A stretch of 64,000 bases of DNA from Rhizobium sp. RCAM05350 (GCA_024426085.1 CP087974.1:2542001-2606000), one strand, 5' to 3'; positions 10,443 through 22,460 are shown, counted from the stretch's first letter. The notes: generated by a model not told the origin, from the sequence alone. Program-made: numbers and translations.

Positions 10443-11060
10443 ATGAAAAAGCCGGGATCGATGAAGGCGCTGGAGGACATGGGCCGGGCGCGGCTGTCGG
10501 AGAATTTCTTCCTGCGCGATTTCCTGCATTCGGAGATCGCCGATTTCTACGGCATGCCGAATATTCCCGACGATCCAGAACTGGCGATCGCCGCCGGGAC
10601 CAAGCTTTGCGAGGAGCTGCTGGAACCACTACAGCGGACATTCGGGCGGCTGCATATCCGCTCCGGCTACCGGTGCCGCTCGGTCAACGATTTCGGCAAC
10701 CGCAACAAGCTCAACTGCTCGACCAATGCCGCAAGTGCGGCCGACCATATCTGGGACATGCGCGACGCCGACGGCTGCATGGGCGCTACCGCCTGCATCG
10801 TCGTGCCCTGGGTCTGGGATCGGCGAGCTGCCGTTGGCGGCTGGCAGTCTCTGGCCTGGTGGATCCACGACCACCTGCCCTATGCCTCGCTCTGCTTCTT
10901 CCCGAAACTCTGGGCCGTCAACATCCAGTGGCACGAACGGCCGGTGCGGCGGATCCGCAGCTATATCGCGCCCGCCGGGCTTCTAACCAAGGCGGGCATG
11001 GCCAATCACTCCGGCGATCATGCCGATGCCTATGAGGGCTTTCCGAGCCTCAAAGGTTAG
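10443..11060 (+). CDS. Putative M15-type peptidase-like protein
   Basis: 205 residues, intact; the ATG follows GGAGGAG at 10431-10437. The segment LSENFFLRDFLHSEIADFYGM plus HIRSGYRCRSVNDFGN and SAADHIWDMRDADG resembles the peptidase M15 arrangement (SxHxxG..D around the zinc site), but the match is partial: H in ADHIWD and D in DMRD could be ligands. The C-terminal YASLCFFPKLWAVNIQWHE is conserved-looking. It could act on peptidoglycan or be a degenerate relative. No signal peptide is visible. The stop overlaps the convergent GNAT gene by 4 bp. Confidence 0.6.
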   Translation: MKKPGSMKALEDMGRARLSENFFLRDFLHSEIADFYGMPNIPDDPELAIAAGTKLCEELLEPLQRTFGRLHIRSGYRCRSVNDFGNRNKLNCSTNAASAADHIWDMRDADGCMGATACIVVPWVWDRRAAVGGWQSLAWWIHDHLPYASLCFFPKLWAVNIQWHERPVRRIRSYIAPAGLLTKAGMANHSGDHADAYEGFPSLKG

Positions 11061-11500
11061 AAGCTCATCCGGTAACGGACATGGCCATCAGCCTCGACAT
11101 ACTGATCGTAAAGTTTTCGCGCCGTCTCGTTGCCTTCGTCTGTGTGCCAATACAGGCGCGCCCAGCCGTTGGTCTTGGACTTGGCGACGAGATCGTCGAG
11201 CAGGGCCTTGCCGATGCCCCGTCCGCGGGCCGCCTCATCGAGGAACAGATCCTCCAGATAGCACACGGGCTCCTTGACCCAGGTTGCCTCATGCAGGAGG
11301 CAGATGGCAAAGCCGACCACCTTGCCATTGAGAACGGCGACCCGCATGAACAATGGTGTCGCCGGGTCAATGATCCGCGCCCAGGTCGTCGCCGTCACTT
11401 CCTGGGATACGGCCACCCTGTAGAAGGCGACATAACCTGCCCAGAGCCTGCGCCAATCGGCTTCGTCGCTTGCTACCGCATCGCGTATCTCGACTGTCAT
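11057..11500 (-). CDS. GNAT-family N-acetyltransferase
   Basis: 147 residues, intact. It is the typical single-domain GNAT: VEIRDAVASDEADWRRLWAGY at the start, CYLEDLFLDEAARGRGIGKALLDDL carrying the acetyl-CoA motif A (RGRGIGKA), then ARLYWHTDEGNETARKLYD (motif B). This arrangement is close to the diamine/phosphinothricin-type small acetyltransferases. The substrate is unknown. It is followed after 21 bp by the aldo/keto reductase on the same strand and may be co-transcribed with it. Confidence 0.85.
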   Translation of the reverse strand: MTVEIRDAVASDEADWRRLWAGYVAFYRVAVSQEVTATTWARIIDPATPLFMRVAVLNGKVVGFAICLLHEATWVKEPVCYLEDLFLDEAARGRGIGKALLDDLVAKSKTNGWARLYWHTDEGNETARKLYDQYVEADGHVRYRMSF

Positions 11501-11521
11501 GGTCCGCTCCTCCGTTGACGT

Positions 11522-12472
11522 TTATTCGCTGGCTTCGTTGAGCAGTTTGCAGGCTTCGTCGGAAAGGCTGATCGAGGCCGATTTTGCCAGGCTTTCAAGC
11601 TGTTTCAGGCTGGTGGCACTGGCGATCGGCGCCGTCACGCCCTTGCGCGCCATGATCCAGGCCAGGGCAATTTCCGCCTGCGTATTGCCGGTATCGGCCG
11701 CCACTTCGTCCAGCGCTCTGAGGATGCGCATGCCGCGTCCGTCGAGATATTTGCCGACGCCGCTGCCACGCGCCGAGCCTTCGAGATCCTTGTGCGAACG
11801 ATATTTTCCGGAAAGGAAGCCCCGCGCCAGACCGAAATAGCTGATGACGCCGATATCCTCGGCGATGCAGAGATTGCGCAACGGCCCGTCGAAGGAGGCC
11901 CGGTCATAGAGATTATATTCCGGCTGCAGCACATCGTAGCGCGGCAGGGTCTTTTCCGCGGAGACATCGAGGGCTGCGCGCAGCTGCGCCGCATTCAGGT
12001 TGGAGGCGCCGGCATGTCGGATCTTGCCCTGCTGCAGAAGCTTGTCATAGGCGCCGAGCGTTTCTTCATAGGGCGTCTCATCATCCGGCCAATGGGAGAG
12101 ATAGACATCGATATGATCGGTCTGAAGCCGGCGAAGGGAATCCTCCACCGCCTGAGTGATCCACTTGGCCGAAAGACCCTTTTTGCCCGGCCCCATCTCA
12201 GAGCCGACCTTGGTGATGATGACGGCTTCGTCCCGGGCGCGGCCCGACTGCTTCAACCATTTGCCGATGATCGTCTCGGACTCGCCGCCCGCATTGCCGG
12301 GAACCCAGGAAGAATAGACGTCTGCGGTATCGATCGCATTGAAGCCCGCATCGAAAAAGGCGTCGAGCAATTGGAAGGAGGTTTTCTCATCGGCGGTCCA
12401 GCCGAAAACATTGCCGCCGAAAACCAGCGGCGCGATCGGCAGGCCCGTGCGGCCAAGGGTTCGCTTTTGCAT
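11522..12472 (-). CDS. Aldo/keto reductase
   Basis: 316 residues, intact. A TIM-barrel NADPH-dependent oxidoreductase. The catalytic tetrad is visible: Asp and Tyr in NAIDTADVYSSW, Lys in IITKVGSE, His in VYLSHWPDD. The NADPH-binding C-terminal region is around PIASATSLKQLE. The GGNVFGWTADE N-terminus places it in the YcsN/Tas-like subgroup often called general aldo/keto reductase. Its substrate is probably a small aldehyde or ketone, but this cannot be specified. It lies just upstream of the GNAT gene. Confidence 0.88.
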   Translation of the reverse strand: MQKRTLGRTGLPIAPLVFGGNVFGWTADEKTSFQLLDAFFDAGFNAIDTADVYSSWVPGNAGGESETIIGKWLKQSGRARDEAVIITKVGSEMGPGKKGLSAKWITQAVEDSLRRLQTDHIDVYLSHWPDDETPYEETLGAYDKLLQQGKIRHAGASNLNAAQLRAALDVSAEKTLPRYDVLQPEYNLYDRASFDGPLRNLCIAEDIGVISYFGLARGFLSGKYRSHKDLEGSARGSGVGKYLDGRGMRILRALDEVAADTGNTQAEIALAWIMARKGVTAPIASATSLKQLESLAKSASISLSDEACKLLNEASE

Positions 12473-12645
12473 GGGGTCGCTCCAGATTGTTTGGGGTCAT
12501 CGCTTGGGAGGCGTGAAGTCTGCACCAAGGACATAGGCGGGGTACAGCGCTTTTACATGCCGGATAGCAATTTTATTCCGGCATAGGCAGCTTGATAGGC
12601 ACGTACCTCGGGGATACTGTGCCGCCAAAACGGAGAGGACACATC

Positions 12646-13631
12646 ATGTTGCGTTTCGGTATTCTGTCGACGGCCAAGATCGGCCGCGAACTTGTTGTTC
12701 CAGCCATTCAGGACGCTGAAAACTGCGTCGTGACGGCGATTGCCAGCCGCGATCTTTCCAGGGCGCGCGAGATGGCCGATCGCTTTTCCGTGCCGCATGC
12801 CTTCGGCTCCTACGAGGAAATGCTCGCCTCCGACCTGATCGACGCCGTCTACATTCCGCTGCCGACATCGCAGCACATCGAATGGACGATCAAGGCCGCC
12901 AATGCCGGAAAACACGTGCTTTGTGAAAAGCCGATGGCCCTGAAGGCATCGGAAATCGACGCCGTGATCGAGGCGCGCGACCGCAACAAGGTTCTCATCT
13001 CCGAGGCCTTCATGGTTACCTACAGCCCCGTCTGGCATAAGGTCCGCTCACTGCTCAATGAAGGCGCGATCGGCAAGCTGCGGCATGTGCAGGGCGCTTT
13101 CACCTATTACAACCGCGACGCCGGCAACATGCGCAACAAGCCGGAACTCGGCGGCGGCGGACTGCCGGATATCGGTGTCTATCCGACGATCTCGACCCGC
13201 TTCGTCACCGGCAAGGAGCCGATCCGCGTGCAGGCGAATACGGATCGCGATCCGGAATTCGGCACCGATATCTATTCGAGCGTCCGCGCCGATTTCGGCG
13301 ATTTCTGAATTGAGCTTCTACATCTCGACCCAGTTGGCCGCCCGCCAGATCATGGTGTTCCACGGCGATAAGGGTTTCATCGAGGTCAAATCCCCGTTCA
13401 ACGCCGACCGTTACGGCGCCGAGGAACTGGAGCTGACCAACCAGAATCACTCGCAGTCGCAGCTTTTCCGCTTCCAGGATGCGCGCCAGTACAAGCTGGA
13501 GGCAGAAGCCTTTTCGCGCTGCAAAGGGCGAAGCGGAAGAAGTCGTGACGCTGGAAAGCTCGGTCAACAACCAGAAACTGATCGACGCCATCTACCGCGC
13601 CAGCGAGAGGGATGGCTGGGAACCGGTCTGA
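12646..13631 (+). CDS. Gfo/Idh/MocA-family oxidoreductase (two frameshifts)
   Basis: A NAD(P)-dependent sugar-type dehydrogenase. The N-terminal Rossmann domain [13 protein letters not shown] is followed by [13 protein letters not shown], the signature EKP with the catalytic Lys, and by [11 protein letters not shown]. Two frame breaks, each an extra T inside a CpG, occur at 13306 ([19 protein letters not shown]) and 13520 ([21 protein letters not shown]). Undone, the protein is 327 residues ending ERDGWEPV, normal for the family. It is monocistronic with GAGAGGACAC before the ATG. The substrate is unknown. Confidence 0.88.
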
Positions 13632-13644
13632 GCCGCTTCACACC

Positions 13645-13673
13645 AAACCCGCCGGCGATAGCACGGCGGGTTT
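13645..13673. terminator. Bidirectional terminator between convergent genes
   Basis: AAACCCGCCG and CGGCGGGTTT form a 10-bp stem with A-run and T-run on both sides, placed between the Gfo/Idh gene and the small membrane-protein gene that converge on it. Confidence 0.8.
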
Positions 13674-13702
13674 CCATGACTGGCATCGCGGATCGGGGGT
13701 GT

Positions 13703-13931
13703 CTATGCCTCGGAGCGCAGTTCCACGCCCAGCGATCAGAAATGTCGCGGCCATGCCGGCATTATACGCCAGAATCGCCAGCCCGAGTGCGAGCAGCGAC
13801 ACATTCCCGAGCGAACAGAGTGCCGCGAGGGCAAAGGCGATGATGATCAGCCACGGCGTCATGCAATAACAAATCAGCGAACGTGTGCTCGCTGCCAACA
13901 ATCCGATTGCAAATGCGGTCAGGAATATCAT
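13703..13931 (-). CDS. Small hydrophobic membrane protein (uncharacterised)
   Basis: It starts at ATG 13931 after GGAGGG, a good ribosome-binding site. The sequence [31 protein letters not shown] and [25 protein letters not shown] predicts three short membrane spans in about 75 residues. As read, the frame runs on to 13638, straight through the terminator stem, which is unlikely. A one-base slip near 13730 would give an end VELRSEA with TAG at 13703-13705, before the terminator; I prefer that. No family recognised. Confidence 0.55.
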
Positions 13932-14118
13932 CCGACCCTCCAGCCATAGCCACGATGCGGCGACCCTGCGCCGAGGGCGCTAAAATTGATTTAAATTTCA
14001 ACATGCCCGACGCCATACGACCCGTTTGGAGGCCATGAAACCGCTGGTATGGTGAAAGCTTTGTTGAGAGCAGCGCCAAAGGCTGGCTATCCGCCGTCAG
14101 GCACGGCAAAATAGCCGG

Positions 14119-15709
14119 ATGAGCTCGTTCTTCGAATCCGATTCGCCTTCCAATCTCGCCGAATATTCGGTGTCCGAATTATCCGGCTCCATCAAGCGCA
14201 CGGTCGAGCAGGCTTTTGACCAGGTGCGGGTACGTGGCGAGATCTCCGGCTACCGCGGGCCGCATTCATCGGGTCACGCCTATTTTGCCCTGAAGGACGA
14301 CAAGGCGCGCATCGATGCCGTCATCTGGAAGGGCACGATGAGCCGGCTGAAGTTCCGGCCCGAGGAGGGAATGGAAGTGATCGCCACCGGCAAGGTGACG
14401 ACGTTCCCCGGCTCCTCCAAATACCAGATCGTCATCGAAACGCTGGAGCCCCGGGCGCGGGCGCCTTGATGACGCTGATCGAGGAGCGCAAGCGCAAGCT
14501 CGGCGCCGAGGGATTGTTCGATCCCTCGCGCAAGCGGCCGCTGCCCTATATGCCGAAGGTCATCGGCGTCATTACCTCGCCGACCGGCGCCGTCATCCGT
14601 GATATCCTGCACCGCATCTCCGACCGTTTTCCCGTCCATGTCATCGTCTGGCCGGTGCGGGTGCAGGGCGAAGGCTCCGGCAACGAGGTGGCGGCGGCGA
14701 TCGAGGGTTTCAATGCCTTTGAGGCCGGTGGCCCGATCGCCCGGCCCGACCTTTGATCGTGGCGCGCGGCGGCGGTAGCCTGGAGGATCTCTGGGGCTTC
14801 AATGATGAAGCCGTGGTGCGGGCGGCGGCCACCTGCAGATACCGCTGATTTCGGCTGTCGGCCACGAGACCGACTGGACCTTGATCGACTATGCCGCTGA
14901 CCAGAGGGCGCCGACGCCGACAGGGGCTGCGGAAATGGCCGTCCCGGTGAAGGCCGATCTGGAAGCCGCCACATCGGCGCTCTCCGCCCGCCTCAAATCA
15001 GCCGTCGGGCGGCAGATGGACAATCGCCGTCAGAGCGTGCGGGCGCTGACCCGTGCCCTGCCCTCGCTCGATCAGTTGCTGGCTTTGCCTCGCCGCCGTT
15101 TCTGACGAGGCCTCGGCAGGGCTGGGACGCGGATTGCAGATGAACACTGCCAACAAGCGCCGCACCTTCGAGCGGATCGCCGCGCATCTGAGGCCTGACG
15201 TCCTGTCGAACCGGATCAATGACCGCCGCCAGAAGCTTGGTGAACGGATGATCCGCGCCGAGCGCATCGTTGAGCGCCTGCTGCAGCGCTCTGCCTCGCG
15301 GGTCTCGTCCGCCGACGCTGCCCTGCGCACCCTGCCCGCCCGTTTGCTGAGCCAGATTCACCGCTCCCAGGATCGCTTGACCGGTCTGTCCGGCCGGGCC
15401 GACAGCGCCCTTCTGGCCGACCTGCGGCGCAGGCGCAGCGCGGTGACCGCGCATGATCGCATCCTGCAATCGCTATCCTATCGCAACGTGCTGAAGCGCG
15501 GCTATGCGCTGGTGCGCGACGAGACAGGAGCGCCGGTAAAGGGCGCTGCAGCACTGTCTCTCAACCAGACGATCGCCATCGAATTTGCCGATGGTTCGAT
15601 CAATGCGGTGACGGCCGAGGGCGGTGCGACGCCGCCGATACAGCCGGCAAAGAAACGCGCCGACAAACCCGCGGCTGCAGCTCCCCCCAAACAAGGCAGC
15701 CTGTTCTAG
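14119..15709 (+). CDS. xseA: Exodeoxyribonuclease VII large subunit (four frameshifts)
   Basis: ExoVII degrades single-stranded DNA; XseA is the large subunit. The N-terminal OB-fold ([51 protein letters not shown]) is followed by the catalytic region [36 protein letters not shown] and [14 protein letters not shown], then a long coiled coil and the [13 protein letters not shown]-terminal end. Four indels interrupt it: one base lost near 14455, one T near 14750, one C near 14840, and an extra T at 15103 ([14 protein letters not shown]). The repaired length is 530 residues, as expected. The stop is 1 bp before the next gene, implying an operon. Confidence 0.92.
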
Positions 15710-15710
15710 G

Positions 15711-16301
15711 ATGCGCATTCTCCTCGTTCTCGCCCATCCGCTGACCGACAGCTTTGCCGCAGGCGTTGCAGCGACCACGAAAGCTGCACTGGAGAAAAGC
15801 GGCCATAGCGTCGATCTGCTCGACCTCTACCGGGAAGGCTTCGATCCGCGCCTGCGCGAAGAGGAACGGCGGGGTTATTTCGATACGCCCTATGACACCA
15901 CTGGGGTCGATGACATTGTGGCAAGGCTCAGGGCGGCCGATGGATTGATCCTGGTCTTTCCGCAGTGGTGGTTCAATTTTCCGGCGATCCTCAAGGGGTT
16001 CTTCGACCGGGTGTTTGCGCCCGGCGTCGCCTTCGACCACGAGCAATCCGGCGGCCGCATCCTTCCACGGCTGACGAACATCAAGCTGTTCTGGGCGTTG
16101 ACGACCACAGGCTCGCCCTGGTGGGTCGTCAAGCTCTACATGGGCAACCCGGTACGCCGTCTCTTGAAACGCGGGATCGCCGCCTTCTGCGCCAAGGATG
16201 TCAAGTTCCGGATGATCTCGCTGCACGACATGGACCGGGTGACGCCAGCGCAACGTGCTGCACATTTGACCAGGATTGAGAAGGCCGTCGCGCAGATTTG
16301 A
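15711..16301 (+). CDS. NAD(P)H quinone reductase-like flavoprotein (flavodoxin-like fold)
   Basis: 196 residues, intact. The N-terminus MRILLVLAHPLTDSFAAG is the FMN/FAD phosphate-binding beginning of the NQO1/KefF/MdaB group, and LILVFPQWWFNFPAILKGFFDRVF is the family hallmark around the isoalloxazine ring. WALTTTGSPWW follows. It likely reduces quinones or protects against electrophiles in the cytoplasm. It begins right after the xseA stop codon. No neighbouring Kef-type antiporter is present, so KefF is not implied. Confidence 0.85.
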   Translation: MRILLVLAHPLTDSFAAGVAATTKAALEKSGHSVDLLDLYREGFDPRLREEERRGYFDTPYDTTGVDDIVARLRAADGLILVFPQWWFNFPAILKGFFDRVFAPGVAFDHEQSGGRILPRLTNIKLFWALTTTGSPWWVVKLYMGNPVRRLLKRGIAAFCAKDVKFRMISLHDMDRVTPAQRAAHLTRIEKAVAQI

Positions 16302-16385
16302 CGGCCCGGCCAAGCTCACGCTAAAGAAACGGTTCCGTAACGGTCTCCCCGCTAAAACAGAAGCTGATTGAACCGAGGGCGTCCG

Positions 16386-16736
16386 ATGCCGATCGAATTA
16401 TCAGCTTCGCAGGCTTTGAACCTCTGGCACAGCGTCTCGCTGGAACAGGTGCGGATCGACAATCGCGATCTGACGCTCCGGCAAATCTCCATCCTTTTGC
16501 ACATCTACCTCGTTCCGCCGCCGCATACGGTGCGTGGGCTCGTGGGGATACTCGGCGTTACCAAGCCAGTGATTACCCGTGCGCTCGACACGATGGGCGA
16601 TCTCGGGCTTGTGACCCGGACGCGCGACGAGCGGGACAAACGCAACGTGATCATCAAGCGCACCGTCGATGGTGCGCTTTATCTTGAAAAACTTGGCGAT
16701 CTGATCATTGATCAGGGACGCAAACTATCTATTTGA
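16386..16736 (+). CDS. MarR-family transcriptional regulator
   Basis: 116 residues. A winged-helix region is clear: LTLRQISILLHIYL, HTVRGLVGILGVTKPVITRALDTMGDLGLVTRTRDERDKRNVII, the standard MarR recognition helix and wing. The ATG 16386 follows GAGG. It ends 6 bp before an NlpC/P60 peptidase gene, an arrangement that suggests it controls a cell-wall hydrolase. The LdtR regulator of Rhizobiales also belongs to the MarR family and controls a cell-wall enzyme, but identity with LdtR cannot be claimed from this. Confidence 0.82.
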   Translation: MPIELSASQALNLWHSVSLEQVRIDNRDLTLRQISILLHIYLVPPPHTVRGLVGILGVTKPVITRALDTMGDLGLVTRTRDERDKRNVIIKRTVDGALYLEKLGDLIIDQGRKLSI

Positions 16737-16742
16737 GAAGCT

Positions 16743-17598
16743 ATGCTTGATATTCCAGACCGTCGGCTGAACGCCTACCGCACCGATCTCGCCGAGGAAC
16801 GCTTGCGCGGCGTCGTCGAGGCGCCCAACTATGTCAGCGGCACTGCCGGGATCATCTGCGTCCCCGTGGTTCAAATGCGGGCGCCCCTGAACTGGAATGC
16901 GGCACGGACACGGAACTGCTACTCGGAGAAACCGTCCGCGTTCTCGATACCGACGCCGGCTGGGCCTGGGTGAAGGCCGATTTCGACGGTTATGTCGGCT
17001 ATATTCCGGATTATGCAGTTTCACCCGTCGTGCGCAGCCTGACCCATATCGTCACCGCGCCACGCACTTTCATCTACTCCGGGCCGGACCTGAAATTGCT
17101 GACCGTGCAGGCGCTGTCGATGGGCAACCGGATCGCCGTCATCGATGAACGCGAGACACGCGGCACGCGCTATTTCCTGTTGGAAGGCGGACAGGCGGTA
17201 ATTGCCAATCACTGCGCCGAGGTGGGCCAGCCGCTTTCCGGCGATTACGTCGCCATTGCCGAGCGTTTTCTCGGAAACCCCCTATCTCTGGGGCGGGCGC
17301 TCCGGCTTCGGCATCGATTGCTCCGGCCTCGTGCAGCTATCGATGATGATGACCGGCCGCGCCGTGCCGCGCGACACCGACATGCAGGCGCGGGACCTCG
17401 GAACGCCGATCGACCGCAGCGAACTCAACCGCGGCGACCTGATATTCTGGAAGGGGCATGTGGCGATCATGGAAGACGAAAAGACGCTGCTGCATGCCAA
17501 CGGCAACACGATGAGCGTTTCTGCATGAGGGGCTGGAGGAATCGATCCAGCGGATCGGCTGGCTCTACAACAAGCCGACCGACTATCGCCGTCCCTGA
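16743..17598 (+). CDS. NlpC/P60 (C40) cell-wall peptidase with SH3 domain (three frameshifts)
   Basis: A predicted gamma-D-glutamyl-diamino acid endopeptidase. The N-terminal part DRRLNAYRTDLAEERLRG and a bacterial SH3-like region (ETVRVLDTDAGWAWVKADFDGYVGYI) lead to the catalytic domain: Cys in GIDCSGLVQ, His in WKGHVAIM and a polar residue in LLHANGNTM. Frame breaks: near 16890, one extra C in the C-run at 17277-17282 (FLGNPYLWGGRSG) and one extra T at 17522 (SVSHEGLEESIQRIGWLYNKP). The repaired length is about 284 residues. No signal peptide is seen, as is usual for this alphaproteobacterial group. Confidence 0.85.
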
Positions 17599-17608
17599 TC
17601 CGTTGAAA

Positions 17609-18566
17609 TCAATAGCCGGCTTTGCGATCCACCAGATGCTCCAGCGGCAGGCCGCTTTCGAAGCGGTCCATCTGCTGCTCGGCATGGACGAACAGCGCCT
17701 TCACATCTGACGACGCTGCCACGTGCGGGGTGACGTAGACATTGTCCAAGTCCCAGAACGGGCTGCTGCTGTCCAACGGCTCCTGTTCAAACACATCGAG
17801 CGAGGCCCCGCCGAGGAGGCCTGACTGCAGCGCCGCTATGATATCCATGCTCACCTGGCTGCCGCCCCGGCCGCCATTGATCAGGACAGGCGCGCCAAAA
17901 GGTCCCTTGCGGCTGAGCTTGGAAATGAGAGAGGCGTTCAGGATGCCTTTCGTCTCTGCCGTCAGCGGTAGCAGGCTGACGAGAAAATCGGTCTTAGCCA
18001 GAAATCCATCCAGTTCATCGCCGTCAAAGGTCTCGACACCATCGATCACCTTTTTCGAGCGCGACCAACCGATCGTCTTGAAGCCCATCACGCCGAGTTT
18101 GCGGATGGCGTCCAGCCTGAGAATGCCGAGGCCCATGACACCGACGGTCACATCGGCCGCCTCCGGCTGGCTGAGGTCCTCCCAGACATGCGCCTTGGCG
18201 CGCGCCTCATAAGCACGGTGCTGACGCAGGTGCATGAGGCAGTTCATGACCACCCATTCGCTCATCCGCGTCGTCAGGCTGCGATCGACGAAGCGGACCA
18301 GCGGTACATCCGGCAGGCCCGGAAGCGTCAGGACGTGATCGACGCCGGCACCGCCGGAAAACACCACCTTCAGGTCCGGCGCGCGTAAACAGGTCAGGGT
18401 CCGATTTCCAGACGACGGCATAGTCGATGCCGGAGAGATCGCGGCCCTTGTGGACGGGATCGGCGAGGTTCAGTACCTCACGCCCGGGGAAGGCGCCCTT
18501 CAGGCCGTCCTCCACCTCACGCGGAATGAACTTCAGATCGACGATGACAGGGCTTTTCGCGGACAT
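17609..18566 (-). CDS. ghrA: Glyoxylate/hydroxypyruvate reductase A-like 2-hydroxyacid dehydrogenase (one frameshift)
   Basis: NAD(P)H-dependent D-2-hydroxyacid dehydrogenase. VVFSGGAGVDHVL, the nucleotide-binding VGVMGLGIL, the catalytic Arg in LINGGRGG, Glu in DVFEQEPLD and His in VTPHVAASS match the GhrA subgroup. The frame breaks near 18385, in a GC repeat (CGCGC), where two bases are probably missing: LFTRA joins APDLKVVFSGG. The length is about 319 residues. GhrA reduces glyoxylate and hydroxypyruvate. It lies 12 bp downstream of yejF on the same strand, so it may be the last gene of that operon. Confidence 0.85.
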
Positions 18567-18577
18567 GACAACAGACT

Positions 18578-20208
<1,631 letters not shown>

Positions 20209-20216
20209 CGTCGCGC

Positions 20217-21371
20217 TCACCGGAAGGTCTTCCTTGGGTCGAAGGCATCACGGGCGGCTTCGCCGATGAAGATCAGCAGCGACAGCATCACCGACATGAC
20301 GACGAAGGCGGTCAGCCCGAGCCAGGGTGCCTGCAGGTTGGACTTGCCCTGGCTGATCAGCTCGCCGAGCGACGCCGATCCCGGCGGCATGCCGAAGCCG
20401 AGGAAATCGAGCGAGGTCAGCGTCGTGATCGAGCCGGAGAGGATGAAAGGTAGGAAAGTCAGCGTCGCCACCATGGCATTGGGCAGAAGATGGCGGAACA
20501 TGATCGTCCGGTTGTTGACGCCGAGCGCCCGGGCGGCCCGCACATATTCGAAATTGCGGGCGCGCAGGAACTCGGCCCGGACGATGCCGACAAAGCCGAC
20601 CCAGGAGAACAGCAGCATGATGCCGAGCAATATGAAGAAACCGGGCGGCAGGATCGCGGCGATGATCAGCAGGATGTAAAGCACCGGCATCGACGACCGG
20701 ATCTCGATGAAACGCTGCAAAAGAAGATCGGTCCAGCCGCCGAAATAGCCCTGCACGGCCCCGGCAGTGACGCCGACAATGGCGGAGGCGATGGTCAGGC
20801 ACAGGCCGAACAGAACGGAAATGCGGAAACCGTAGATCATCCGCGCCGCAACGTCGCGCGCCTGGTCATCGGTGCCCAGCCAATTGAGATTGCCGAGCGT
20901 GCAGCCGGGATCGTTTTCACCCTGCGGATAACCGGAACAGCGCTCGGCCTTGTCCATCAGCCAGAAGGGCTTGGTGGGCGCCGAGTGCGGAATGTTGGAG
21001 TTGGCCGTCTGGTAGGAATAGCGGATCGGCGGCCAGATCATCCAGCCGTTCGCCTTGATCTCGTCGGAGATTTCCGGCGCGCCATAGTCGGTGATCGCCA
21101 GGAAGCCCATGTCGCCGAGGAATTTCTCCTCCGGATACTGCACCAGTGCCGGCACCAGAAGCTCGCCCTTGTAGGAGACCAGCACCGGCCTGTCATTGGC
21201 GATGAACTCGGCACCCAGGCTGAGGCCGAACAGGACGAGGAAGATCCAGAACGACCAGAAGCCGCGGCGGTTGGCCTTGAAATTATCCCAGCGGCGGCGG
21301 TTGACCGGTGACAGGCGGCCGGTGCGGCCGTTCACCAGGGGTGGATCGGCAGAGACGATATCGGCGGCCAT
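20217..21371 (-). CDS. yejE: Peptide ABC transporter permease YejE
   Basis: 384 residues, intact. The DppC-type inner-membrane permease has an N-terminal membrane span (FWSFWIFLVLFGLSLGAEF), a large periplasmic insert typical of YejE, then the permease core with the EAA-type loop EFLRARNFEYVRAARALGVNNRTIMFRHLLPNA. The TGATG overlap with yejB shows translational coupling. In Sinorhizobium and enterics the Yej system imports peptides and affects antimicrobial-peptide sensitivity. Confidence 0.95.
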   Translation of the reverse strand: MAADIVSADPPLVNGRTGRLSPVNRRRWDNFKANRRGFWSFWIFLVLFGLSLGAEFIANDRPVLVSYKGELLVPALVQYPEEKFLGDMGFLAITDYGAPEISDEIKANGWMIWPPIRYSYQTANSNIPHSAPTKPFWLMDKAERCSGYPQGENDPGCTLGNLNWLGTDDQARDVAARMIYGFRISVLFGLCLTIASAIVGVTAGAVQGYFGGWTDLLLQRFIEIRSSMPVLYILLIIAAILPPGFFILLGIMLLFSWVGFVGIVRAEFLRARNFEYVRAARALGVNNRTIMFRHLLPNAMVATLTFLPFILSGSITTLTSLDFLGFGMPPGSASLGELISQGKSNLQAPWLGLTAFVVMSVMLSLLIFIGEAARDAFDPRKTFR

Positions 21372-22460
21372 CAGACGTCCCTCCTGTCGAAATCGATGCG
21401 CGGATCGACCCAGGTATAGACGAGGTCAGACAGCAGGCTAACGAACAGGCCCATCAGCGAGAAGATGTAGAGCGTTGCAAAGACGATCGGATAGTCGCGC
21501 TTGACCACGGCGTCGTAACCGAGGCGGCCGAGGCCATCGAGCGAGAAGATATATTCCGTCAGCAGCGAGCCGGTGAAGAAGGCGGTGATGAACGCGCCGG
21601 GGAAGCCGGCAATGATGATCAGCATGGCATTGCGGAACACATGGCCGTAGAGAACCTGGCGTTCGCTCAGCCCCTTGGCGCGCGCCGTGGTGACATACTG
21701 CTTCTTGATTTCGTCGATGAAGGAATTTTTGGTCAAGAGCGTCGTCGTCGCGAACGCCGACATCAACAGCGTGATCAGCGGCAACGTCATGTGCCAGAAA
21801 TAGTCGAGGATCTTCTGCCACCAGGCCAGCTGCGCGAAATTGTCCGAAACGATGCCCCTGCAACGGGAACCAGTCGAAGAACGAGCCGCCGGCGAACAGC
21901 ACGATCAATAGGATACCGAACAGGAAGCCCGGCACTGCATAGCCGACGATGATGACGCCCGACGTCCAGACATCGAAGGTCGATCCATCGGAGATGGCTT
22001 TCTTGATGCCGAGCGGAATGGAAATCGCATAGGAAAACAGCAGGATCCACAGCCCGAGCGAGATCGACACCGGCATCTTGTCGAGGATGAGGTCAATCAC
22101 CGAGGTATTGCGGAAAAAGCTCTCGCCGAAATCGAAGCGGATATAGTTCCACATCATCTCGCCGAAACGCTGGAGCGGCGGCTTGTCGAAACCGAATTGC
22201 TTCTCCAGCTTCTTGATAAATTCCGGATCAAGCCCCTGCGCCCCCCGGTACCTGCCGGAGGAATCGTCGGAGAACGACTGTCCAAGATCGCCACTGCTGC
22301 CGGACAGCCGGTCGCCGCCCTGGTTCTGGCCGGTCAGATCGGAAATCACCTGTTCGACAGGCCCGCCGGGCGCAAACTGGATGACGGCGAAGGAAATCGC
22401 CATGATGCCGACGATCGTCGGGATCATCAGGAAAAGACGCCGCAGGATATAGGCACCCAT
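21371..22460 (-). CDS. yejB: Peptide ABC transporter permease YejB (one frameshift)
   Basis: DppB-type permease: [37 protein letters not shown], the acidic/Gly-rich periplasmic insert typical of Yej[11 protein letters not shown], and the EAA loop [24 protein letters not shown]. One extra G in a G-run near 21857 breaks the frame at [18 protein letters not shown]. Undone, it is 362 residues, the usual size. It precedes yejE and yejF and follows yejA by 250 bp without a recognisable gene between them. Confidence 0.94.
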
